Assembly: GCA_002695185.1 (NCBI GenBank)
Contig: NZOF01000156.1
Location: 6,420 to 13,988 of the forward strand
Direction: 5' to 3'
Source of the DNA: Erythrobacter sp.
Lineage (GTDB): Bacteria > Pseudomonadota > Alphaproteobacteria > Sphingomonadales > Sphingomonadaceae
DNA length: 7,569 bases
How positions within the stretch are numbered: the first letter of the stretch is position 1; every line of letters starts with the position of its first letter. Below the pieces are notes generated by a model. That model did not search any database and was not told the origin of the DNA. It worked only from the letters and a program-made list of their open reading frames with translations. The position numbers were made by a program, and so were the translations under genes. Of this stretch, positions 1 through 6,519 are shown in pieces.

Positions 1-3000
1 CTGGCCGATGCCTATCAGGTCTCCGGCGCCGCGGCGCTGGTCGCCGAAGCGCGGGTGAAGGCCGAAAGCCAGGCGATCAAGCAGCGGGCCGACATCGAGG
101 CTGCGGTGGAGCGGCAGATCCGGCTGACGATCGCGCAGCGCGTGTCCGACGCCGCCAAGGCATCACTGGCGACGCGCGAACAGGTGGCGGCGCAGGAGCG
201 TGTCAACGCGATGGTGTCGGCCGGTCTGATCCCCGCCGAGCGCGCCGCAGACCTGGTGCGCGACCAGATTGCTGATCTGCCGTTGCTCGCCGCGCTCCAG
301 GTGGCGCAGCAGCGCGGCTATGTGAAGGAGATCGAGGCGGCCAAGCGCGCGCTGGACGATCAGCGCAAGGCGCGGGAGCAGCTGACGGCTGCCGAGCGCA
401 CCGCATCGTTCAATGCCGCGATGGAAGCGGGCGCGGACCGCATCACGGAGTTGCAGGCAGAGCTGCGGCTGATCGGCGCCACAGATGCCGCACGGGTCAA
501 GGCCCTGGCGACGATCCGAGCAACCCAGGAGGCCGCCCGGAATAATTTCGTGGGGCAGCAGGCGGAGCAATTTATCGCCCAGCAAGTCCAGATCGCCGAT
601 CTCGACCTGCAGCGCCAGCTGCGCGCCGAGGCCTATAATGACAGCCTGCGCTATCAGGCGGACCTGCTGGACGCCGTCGCGACCAATGTCAGCCTGGCAG
701 CCAACGGCATCGCTGATGCCTTCGGCCGCGCGGGCGAGGCGCTGGGCGGCATGGCATCGACCTTTGCCAGTTATCTGGCCGATCAAGAGCGGCTGAACAG
801 TTCCAAGGCGGCTGAGCTGCGCCTTGCCAGTCAGCTGGCGGACGAGAATGCCCGCGTGCAGCGGACACAGCAGATCAACGCCCTTTATGCCGTGCGCGGC
901 CTGACTGCGCAGGTCGGACTCTATGGCGACATGACGCATGCCGCGAAGGGGTTTTTCAAGGAAGGCTCCGACGGCTACAAGGCGCTGGAGACGGCGGAAA
1001 AGGCATTCCGCGCGGTCGAGTTCGCCCTATCCGTTCGCGCAGTGGCGCAGGATGCCATCGAAACCGCATCGTCCATCGCCAAGAGCGGCGCGCGCACCGC
1101 GACCAAGGCGGTGGAGGCCGTCGTGTCGGCCATTTCCTCCCTGCCCTTCCCGCTCAACCTGGCGGCAGGGGCGGCGACCATCGCGGCTCTCGCCTCGATC
1201 GGCGTTGCGGTGGCGGGGTCGTTCGGCGGCAGCAACAGCCTGCCCAAATCGAACGACGGCACCGGCACGGTGCTGGGCGACGTCACCACCAAGTCCGACA
1301 GCATCAAGCGCGCGATCGAGAGCCTGAAGGAGGTCGATACCGTCATGCTGGGCTATTCGCGCCAGATGGCGGCGTCGCTGAGTTCGATCGAGGACCAGAT
1401 CGGCGGCTTTGCCGCGCTGGTGCTGCGCACGGGCGACGTCAACGCGTCGCAGGGCGTTGCCGAAGGGTTCAAGGCCAGCGGCGTCGGATCGATCCTGTCC
1501 AACATCCCGATCATCGGCGGCCTGCTGGGCAGCCTGTTCGGCACCAAGACGAAGGTCGTAGGCAGCGGCCTCTACGGTGACGCGCAGTCGCTGGGCGATA
1601 TCCTGACCGGCGGGTTCGACGCGTCCTATTACAGCGACATCCAGAAAAAGAAGAAATTCTTCGGCATCACGACGTCGACCAAATATCGGACGCAATATGC
1701 CGATGCCGATGCGGGACTGGAAAACCAGTTCACGCTGATCCTGCGCGAGTTCAATGACGCGATCCTGGCGGCGGCCGGGCCGCTGGGGCTGGCGACCGAT
1801 GCGATCCAGCAGAAGCTGAACGGCTTTGTCGTCAATATCGGCAAGATCGACCTGCAAGGCCTGACCGGCGAAGAGATTGAAGAAAAGCTGACGGCGGTAT
1901 TCGGAGCGGCGGCCGACCAGATGGCGCAAGCGGCGTTCCCCGGCATCGAGCGCTTCCAACAGGTCGGCGAAGGGCTGTTCGAGACGCTCGTGCGCGTGTC
2001 GTCCACCGTGGAGAGCGTCACGTCGACTCTGACGATGCTGGGTTCGTCAGCCAGCCTGATGAGCATCGACATGAAGATGGCGCTGGCGGGCCAGTTCGAG
2101 AGCCTGTCCGACTTCACCGACGCGGCCGGCAGTTATTTCGAGACCTATTACACCGCGGCCGAACAGGCGGCAGCGCGCACGGCGCAGTTCACCGACGTGT
2201 TCGAAAGCCTGGGTCTAACCATGCCATCGTCGCTTGCGGGCTTCCGCGCGCTGGTCGAGGCGCAGGACCTGACCACGGCAGCGGGACAGGCGACCTATGC
2301 CACGCTGTTGCAGCTGGCGCCGGCCTTTGCCGACCTGCAATCCGCGCTCAACGGCGCGAAGAGCGCGGCCGACATCCTGTCCGAACGGCAGGATCTGGAA
2401 AAACAGCTGCTGGAACTACAGGGCAACACCGCCGCGATCCGCGAAATGGAGCTGGCGCAGCTGGACGAAAGCAACCGCGCGCTGCAGCAGCAGATCTGGG
2501 CGTTGCAGGACGCCAAGGAAGCGGCCGATGCGGCCGACCAGCTGCGCGAAGCCTGGTCGTCGATCGGCGACAGCATCCTGGATGAGGTCAACCGGATCCG
2601 CGGCATCACCGACGGGTCGAGTGGCGGCAGCTTCGCCACGCTGATGGGCCAGTTCAACGCCGCCACGGCCGCCGCGCGCGCGGGCGACCAGGACGCGGCC
2701 GGGCAGCTGGTCAGCCTGTCGCAGTCGCTGCTGAACGCGGCGTCGCTGTCCGCCACCAGCCGGCAGGAGCTGGACCGGATCAAGGCCCTGACGGCGGCGA
2801 GCCTGGAAGAGACCTATGCGGTGATCAGCGCCCTGGGCGGTGTCGCGGGTGTCGCGACGAGCGGCGGCGCGATCCTGTCGGGCGGGCCCGAGGCGGCGAC
2901 GCTCGCTGCGGCGGCCAGCACGGCGCAGGCGGCGCCCGCCAGCGCGTCCAACGACAATCTGGCGGCGGAGCTGCGCGCGTTGCGCGAGGAAGTGGCGCAG

Positions 3001-3129
3001 ATGCGCAGCGAGAATAACAGCGGCCATGCGGCCAATGCTGGCAACACGGGTGCGATCAAGCGCAAGCTGGAGGATGTGTCGGCGGCAAGCGGCGGTCAGG
3101 CGATCAGCGTAGCGGGCGTTGCCGCATGA
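1..3129 (+). CDS. Phage tail tape measure protein, 5'-truncated by window edge
   Basis: The frame is open from base 1 to the TGA at 3127-3129 (1042 codons), so the true start lies upstream; the GTG at 55 is only an internal codon. Tape measure proteins fill the tail tube, set its length, and leave ahead of DNA at infection. Codons 1-310 are charged, Ala/Gln/Arg-rich and look like long coiled coils. A hydrophobic stretch at about 1138-1224 and a second at 1483-1542 (containing IPIIGGLLGSLFG) could be membrane-interacting segments. A helical coiled coil follows at about 2380-2556, then the segment with SFATLMGQFNAATAAARAGD, which I recall as frequent in C-terminal parts of phage tape measures. 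The tail of the protein (from 2962: LREEVAQMRSENN, then ASGGQAISV) also resembles known tape measure C-termini. It is translationally coupled to the tip gene. Family assignment is from remembered sequence patterns and context, not a search. Confidence 0.9.
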   Translation: MADAYQVSGAAALVAEARVKAESQAIKQRADIEAAVERQIRLTIAQRVSDAAKASLATREQVAAQERVNAMVSAGLIPAERAADLVRDQIADLPLLAALQVAQQRGYVKEIEAAKRALDDQRKAREQLTAAERTASFNAAMEAGADRITELQAELRLIGATDAARVKALATIRATQEAARNNFVGQQAEQFIAQQVQIADLDLQRQLRAEAYNDSLRYQADLLDAVATNVSLAANGIADAFGRAGEALGGMASTFASYLADQERLNSSKAAELRLASQLADENARVQRTQQINALYAVRGLTAQVGLYGDMTHAAKGFFKEGSDGYKALETAEKAFRAVEFALSVRAVAQDAIETASSIAKSGARTATKAVEAVVSAISSLPFPLNLAAGAATIAALASIGVAVAGSFGGSNSLPKSNDGTGTVLGDVTTKSDSIKRAIESLKEVDTVMLGYSRQMAASLSSIEDQIGGFAALVLRTGDVNASQGVAEGFKASGVGSILSNIPIIGGLLGSLFGTKTKVVGSGLYGDAQSLGDILTGGFDASYYSDIQKKKKFFGITTSTKYRTQYADADAGLENQFTLILREFNDAILAAAGPLGLATDAIQQKLNGFVVNIGKIDLQGLTGEEIEEKLTAVFGAAADQMAQAAFPGIERFQQVGEGLFETLVRVSSTVESVTSTLTMLGSSASLMSIDMKMALAGQFESLSDFTDAAGSYFETYYTAAEQAAARTAQFTDVFESLGLTMPSSLAGFRALVEAQDLTTAAGQATYATLLQLAPAFADLQSALNGAKSAADILSERQDLEKQLLELQGNTAAIREMELAQLDESNRALQQQIWALQDAKEAADAADQLREAWSSIGDSILDEVNRIRGITDGSSGGSFATLMGQFNAATAAARAGDQDAAGQLVSLSQSLLNAASLSATSRQELDRIKALTAASLEETYAVISALGGVAGVATSGGAILSGGPEAATLAAAASTAQAAPASASNDNLAAELRALREEVAQMRSENNSGHAANAGNTGAIKRKLEDVSAASGGQAISVAGVAA
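3126..3129 (+). promoter_or_regulatory. ATGA stop/start overlap coupling tape measure and tip genes
   Basis: The ATG of the tip gene and the TGA of the tape measure gene share the four bases ATGA. The 20 bases before the ATG contain no convincing Shine-Dalgarno; a GCGGGCG patch is the closest. Termination-reinitiation by ribosomes leaving the tape measure gene is therefore the likely way the tip gene is translated, which would tie tip protein output to tape measure output. Confidence 0.75.
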
Positions 3130-6100
3130 GGGTGGAAACCGATGACGGTCGGGCCATTGCGATCGGCGCGACCGAGAGTGAGCCCACCGTCGGGATCGTG
3201 GATTACAGCCGGCGCGAAACCGATGACTTCGGCGTCACGACCGTGGTTCCCCGCGATTTCGCGCGCACCATGTCTGTTCGCGTCAAGGTGCCGAGCGAAA
3301 ATGTCGATCAGATCCAGCGCGATCTGGCGTCGCTGCGCGCCAAGGCGGCGCTCTGGGTCGCCGACGATCGCTTCGAAAGCCTGTCCTTTCGCGGCTATTT
3401 CAAAGAATTCTCGATCGACCTGGCGATCCCGCCGGTCAGTTTCTGCACGCTGACGATCGAAGGGCTGGTCGAAGGCGGCGATTTCCATGATCCTGGCGGC
3501 GATCCAGCCCCAGCCAATGCAGTGTCGTCGCTGCGCCTGCTGCAGCCCGTCACCAATATCGCCTTGCGATCCAGCAGCGTTGATGAGGATGATTACCCGC
3601 TGTGGGACGATGATGCGAACTATGACCTGGGCGCGCGCGTCATCCGCATGCATCGCATCTTCGAAAGCGCCGCAGACAATAATCAGGGCAATGAGCCCAT
3701 CGCTGCGGCAGGCCTGTGGATCGACATCGGGGCAACGAATCGCTGGGCGATGTTCGACCAGGCGCTTGGGTCGGCGACGGAGGCGGCCGAAGCGATCACG
3801 GTGACGCTGGTTGCGCTGGACCCTATCAACGCGGTGGCGCTGTTGGATGTGACGGCGCATAGCGTCCGGGTGCAGGCGGAAGGCTATGACCGGACCTTGT
3901 CGCCCACAGCGACGCCGGGAATGGTGGCGTTCCTGGACCTGCCGGACGTGATAGAGGCGTTCACCGTCACGATTACAGGACCCGGTGCCGTATCGGTAGG
4001 CACGCTGCTGTTCGGGCAACTGGTCGGCCTGGGCATCACGGAAGCGTCGCCGACCGCCGGCATCACCGATTACAGCCGAAAGGAAACCGACGACTTCGGC
4101 GAAGTGACTGTCGTCGAGCGCGCGTGGGCGAAGCGCATGAATGTGCGCGCCTTGATTGCGACGGACGCGTTGGACGTCGTTGCCGGGCGCATCGCGCGGG
4201 TTCGCGCGATCCCGTCGCTGTGGATCGGCGACGAGGGGCGCGAAAGCGTCACCATATACGGCTTTTTCAAAGACTTCTCGATCGCGGTCGGACAGAATGT
4301 CAGCACGCTGTCGCTGTCGGTCGAAGGATTGAGCGCGGCCGCCAAGATCGCGCCGCTGCAGGTCGATCCCGGCGATGTCAGTTGGGGCGACATCGTCGAC
4401 GATGATCCTGCGCATCCCAAGCCGCAGGACGGGGCAACCGTGGGAGCCCCCGATGGCACAGCGGTGGGCGGCACGACGGCCAGCAATGTGATCGCCGCGC
4501 TGCTGGCGCTGGGTTCGGTCACCGATCCCGATGATATCGTGGGTGGCGCGCTGGCGCTGATCGACCGAACGAAAAATCACGCCCTGGCGTTGTTCGAGGC
4601 GCAGATGCTGGGCGAAGAGCGCAAGGCGCGCTGGGAGCGGCTGACGCATCTGGACGGCAAGGAAATCACCACACGCGTCCGCAGCGAGATCAGCGAGCGG
4701 ATCGACGGTGACATCGCCATAGTCGAGATGGTCAACGAGATCGAAGCCGCAGCGACTGACGGGGTTGCGGCGGCCATGGCCGCGATCAGCGATGAAGCCA
4801 GCGTTCGCGCGAGCGCTGACGCGGCCGAAACAGCGCAGCGCGAGTTGGCGGTTTCATTGGTCCAGGCCCACATCGATGACGCGGTCATCGATCTTCAGGC
4901 GGCCATCCTGGACGAAGCCACCACGCGGGCGGACGCGGACAGCGCCGAAACGATGCAGAGAGAGCTAGCGATATCGCAGCTGCGATCGGACGTGGATGGC
5001 GAGATCGTCGATGTCATGGCCGCCATCGGCTCTGAGGCGAGCACTCGCGCGACCGCCGACGAAGCGGAGGCCAGCGCGCGCGAGGCGCTGGCGGCCAGCA
5101 TCGCCAGCGATCTGGCCGACGTGAATGCCGCGATCATCAATGAGGCGAGCGTGCGGGCCAGCGGCGACGAGGCGGAAGCGACTGCCCGCGAAGCATTGGC
5201 GGCGACGCTGAGCGGCGACATCGCCGACGTGTCCGCCGCTGTCGAAAGCGAGGCGATAGCGCGTGCGGCGGAGGATGGCGCCATCGCGTCCGACCTGAGC
5301 GCGGTGCAGACAACCGTCGACGGTAACACGGCCAGCGTGTTGATGCTGATGGAGTCTGTCGACGGATTGTCCGCGCAGTGGGGCGTGCGCATCGTGCGTG
5401 AAGGCCCTGGCGGCGCGCCTGTGGTGTCTGGCGTGCGTCTGAACGACAATGGGGAGGAATCGGACTTCACCGTCATGGCGGACAAATTCCGGGTCTACTC
5501 CGACTCAAGCGGTGACCGGTATGAATTTGGCGACGGTCGTCAGGTCATTGTCGGCGGATCTGTGATGACGATCAGCGGGCGCCCCTTCGGGTCGACCGAT
5601 CAGTTCCTGGAATGGACCGGGCCTGTCGTTTCCGATCTGTCTCAGTGCACCGAGGCCAATGCCATCAAATATGTGGATGTCAGCGGCAACGCGCGCTTCA
5701 ACGGGTCACTGTCGAGCGGCATCCTCAAGAATGAGGGCACGTCCACAACGGTGTCGCCGAGCGCCTTCATCGTCGTCGGCCCTTTCCAGAGCATGGGCGC
5801 CCCCATCAACGTCAACATGTCGGCATCGTTCACGCGGGAGCAGACGGCGGACGCCGGCACCGCATCCATATCCGGCGCGGGCGGCGGAACGCTGGCGCTG
5901 GAATGGAGCAGCGACGGCGACAACTGGACCTTGCTGACGACGATCGGCGCCAATGAAACCGAGCGGCTGGTCGTGGTCGACGGCGATCCCACTGTTCGTG
6001 ACACCATCAAATGGACCATGGCCGCGGCCGGGACCTTTGCCTGGACCCCTGGCGCATTGTCCGGCGTGCTTATCCGCCTGCGCTGGACCGCCTTCAGCCA

Positions 6101-6179
6101 GCCGACGATCAACGGCACGAACATGACATTCCCGGTTCAGACGCAGCGCACAAGCGTGATCGCGGTCGAGCAACCCTAA
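3126..6179 (+). CDS. Phage tail tip / host-specificity fibre protein with DUF1983-like segment
   Basis: This 1017-residue protein probably forms the tail tip and contacts the host. Residues 20-114 and 309-402 are two copies of one module (DYSR.ETDDFG, then W[VI].D, then FK[ED]FSI and EGL). Between them, residues 134-300 form a beta-rich unit with LWIDIGATNRWAMFD, a pattern I recall beside this module in other phage tail proteins. Residues 480-545 are helical. Residues 551-726 are an Ala-rich repeat stalk, probably a trimeric coiled coil. Residues 751-800 (WGVRI, then SDFTVMADKFRVY) resemble DUF1983, found toward the C-terminus of lambda J-like tip proteins. Residues 820-1017 are beta-rich (DQFLEWTGP, EANAIKYVDVSGNARFNGSL) and are the likely variable receptor-binding or carrier end. 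The ATG at 3126 is the only usable start, because an in-frame TAA lies at 3015 and no ATG, GTG or TTG comes between. No clear Shine-Dalgarno is present, so translation probably depends on coupling to the tape measure gene. Confidence 0.85.
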   Translation: MRVETDDGRAIAIGATESEPTVGIVDYSRRETDDFGVTTVVPRDFARTMSVRVKVPSENVDQIQRDLASLRAKAALWVADDRFESLSFRGYFKEFSIDLAIPPVSFCTLTIEGLVEGGDFHDPGGDPAPANAVSSLRLLQPVTNIALRSSSVDEDDYPLWDDDANYDLGARVIRMHRIFESAADNNQGNEPIAAAGLWIDIGATNRWAMFDQALGSATEAAEAITVTLVALDPINAVALLDVTAHSVRVQAEGYDRTLSPTATPGMVAFLDLPDVIEAFTVTITGPGAVSVGTLLFGQLVGLGITEASPTAGITDYSRKETDDFGEVTVVERAWAKRMNVRALIATDALDVVAGRIARVRAIPSLWIGDEGRESVTIYGFFKDFSIAVGQNVSTLSLSVEGLSAAAKIAPLQVDPGDVSWGDIVDDDPAHPKPQDGATVGAPDGTAVGGTTASNVIAALLALGSVTDPDDIVGGALALIDRTKNHALALFEAQMLGEERKARWERLTHLDGKEITTRVRSEISERIDGDIAIVEMVNEIEAAATDGVAAAMAAISDEASVRASADAAETAQRELAVSLVQAHIDDAVIDLQAAILDEATTRADADSAETMQRELAISQLRSDVDGEIVDVMAAIGSEASTRATADEAEASAREALAASIASDLADVNAAIINEASVRASGDEAEATAREALAATLSGDIADVSAAVESEAIARAAEDGAIASDLSAVQTTVDGNTASVLMLMESVDGLSAQWGVRIVREGPGGAPVVSGVRLNDNGEESDFTVMADKFRVYSDSSGDRYEFGDGRQVIVGGSVMTISGRPFGSTDQFLEWTGPVVSDLSQCTEANAIKYVDVSGNARFNGSLSSGILKNEGTSTTVSPSAFIVVGPFQSMGAPINVNMSASFTREQTADAGTASISGAGGGTLALEWSSDGDNWTLLTTIGANETERLVVVDGDPTVRDTIKWTMAAAGTFAWTPGALSGVLIRLRWTAFSQPTINGTNMTFPVQTQRTSVIAVEQP
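3183..3467 (+). repeat. Tip protein duplicated module, copy A (residues 20-114)
   Basis: Copy A aligns to copy B at a constant offset of 289 residues, with only a one-residue gap near the end. Over residues 20-52 I count 22 identities in 33 positions (PT.GI.DYSR.ETDDFG, then TVV.R..A..M.VR). Later anchors are Trp77, the GYFKEFSI segment and the closing IEGL. The copies are diverged at DNA level, so the duplication is old or was assembled from two sources. Confidence 0.85.
4050..4331 (+). repeat. Tip protein duplicated module, copy B (residues 309-402)
   Basis: This is the second copy of the DYSR.ETDDFG module, with matching anchors at DYSRKETDDFG, Trp366, GFFKDFSI and VEGL. Unlike copy A, it is preceded by a beta-rich half (residues 134-300, with WIDIGATNRWAMFD), so copy B appears to belong to a complete unit and copy A to a half unit. 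Confidence 0.85.
4776..5303 (+). repeat. Ala-rich stalk repeats in tip protein (about 5 units)
   Basis: Units begin at residues 551, 591, 631, 667 and 703, with a core like AAI..EA..RA.AD.AE...RE followed by a DxxD-type linker. Spacings are 40, 40, 36 and 36 residues, and the fifth unit degrades after about residue 726. The hydrophobic/Ala periodicity and lack of Gly/Pro in the cores suggest a trimeric coiled-coil stalk carrying the C-terminal domains away from the tail tip. Confidence 0.85.
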
Positions 6180-6200
6180 CACCACCTGCCCTCATCATCG

Positions 6201-6206
6201 AAAGGA
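6201..6206 (+). promoter_or_regulatory. Ribosome binding site deciding the TTG start of the small gene
   Basis: AAAGGA ends 7 bases before the TTG at 6214. It lies in the only non-coding gap of the window (6180-6213, 34 bases), where I see no terminator hairpin and no promoter. The tip, small and fibre genes are therefore likely on one transcript. Confidence 0.7.
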
Positions 6207-6213
6207 CAAGACC

Positions 6214-6519
6214 TTGGCGGACACCGAGCCGACAATCGAAGAGATGCGCGCGCAAAAGGACGAACTGGAGCGCCGTCTGGCCGCCGCTTCGCTGGGCGCG
6301 GCGGAGGCGTTCGTCGCCCTTCTGGCAAGCGAGGAGGTCGACGCGCTCATGACCGCGATGAGCGCAACGGTCGAACCGCTGGACGCGGCCACGCGCAAGC
6401 GGGTTGCGGCGTGGGTCAAGATGCGCGGCGACATGGCGACCCTGGCGAAGCTGGAGCTGGCGCGGCTGCGCGGGCTGGCTGCTGTGGCGGACACGGAGAG
6501 CGCAGGCAATGGCGGCTGA
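6214..6519 (+). CDS. Small helical protein of unknown function in tail operon
   Basis: This 101-residue protein is not one I recognise. It starts at TTG (MADTEPTIEEMRAQ), chosen because AAAGGA sits 7 bases upstream and no other start lies between it and the previous stop. A later ATG at 6244 has a poorer upstream sequence. The protein is Ala/Leu/Glu/Arg-rich and predicted by eye to be mainly alpha-helical, with a heptad-like segment at residues 8-26 and another at 60-92 (RKRVAAWVKMRGDMATLAKLEL). It has no signal peptide, no obvious membrane segment and no cysteine. It lies 34 bases after the tip gene, and its last 11 bases overlap the start of the fibre gene. That position would suit a fibre assembly factor, a small tail adaptor or an accessory protein, but nothing in the sequence decides among them. 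Base composition matches the neighbours, so it appears to be a resident gene. Confidence 0.8.
   Translation: MADTEPTIEEMRAQKDELERRLAAASLGAAEAFVALLASEEVDALMTAMSATVEPLDAATRKRVAAWVKMRGDMATLAKLELARLRGLAAVADTESAGNGG
6495..6500 (+). promoter_or_regulatory. Ribosome binding site of the fibre gene, inside the small gene
   Basis: GGAGAG lies 8 bases before ATG 6509, within the last codons of the preceding gene. The two genes overlap by 11 bases (6509-6519). The site supports the ATG over an in-frame TTG at 6404 that would fall deep inside the preceding gene. Confidence 0.65.

Noticed and set aside
1645..1659. A-rich patch (Lys-Lys-Lys-Lys-Phe) as a possible slippery frameshift site
   Set aside because: In the reading frame the codons are CAG AAA AAG AAG AAA, which does not give an X XXY YYZ heptamer, and the zero frame continues for about 490 more codons of tape measure sequence.
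163..1959. Antisense open frames opposite the tape measure gene (163-939 and 1027-1959)
   Set aside because: Composition is that of shadow frames, there is no good ribosome binding context, and the plus-strand frame is continuous and tape measure-like.
3096..4649. Long antisense open frame (517 codons) opposite the tip gene
   Set aside because: It is Arg/Gln/His/Asp-rich with no recognisable domain, and it lies wholly opposite a frame with clear repeated domains. GC-rich codon bias on the plus strand produces such open antisense frames.
4776..5303. CRISPR-like or other DNA-level repeat array
   Set aside because: Repetition is at protein level with diverged codons and lies inside a coding frame; there are no identical repeats with unique spacers.
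6180..6213. Possible terminator or promoter in the only intergenic gap
   Set aside because: The 34 bases contain no inverted repeat with a T run and no -35/-10-like pair; they hold only a ribosome binding site.
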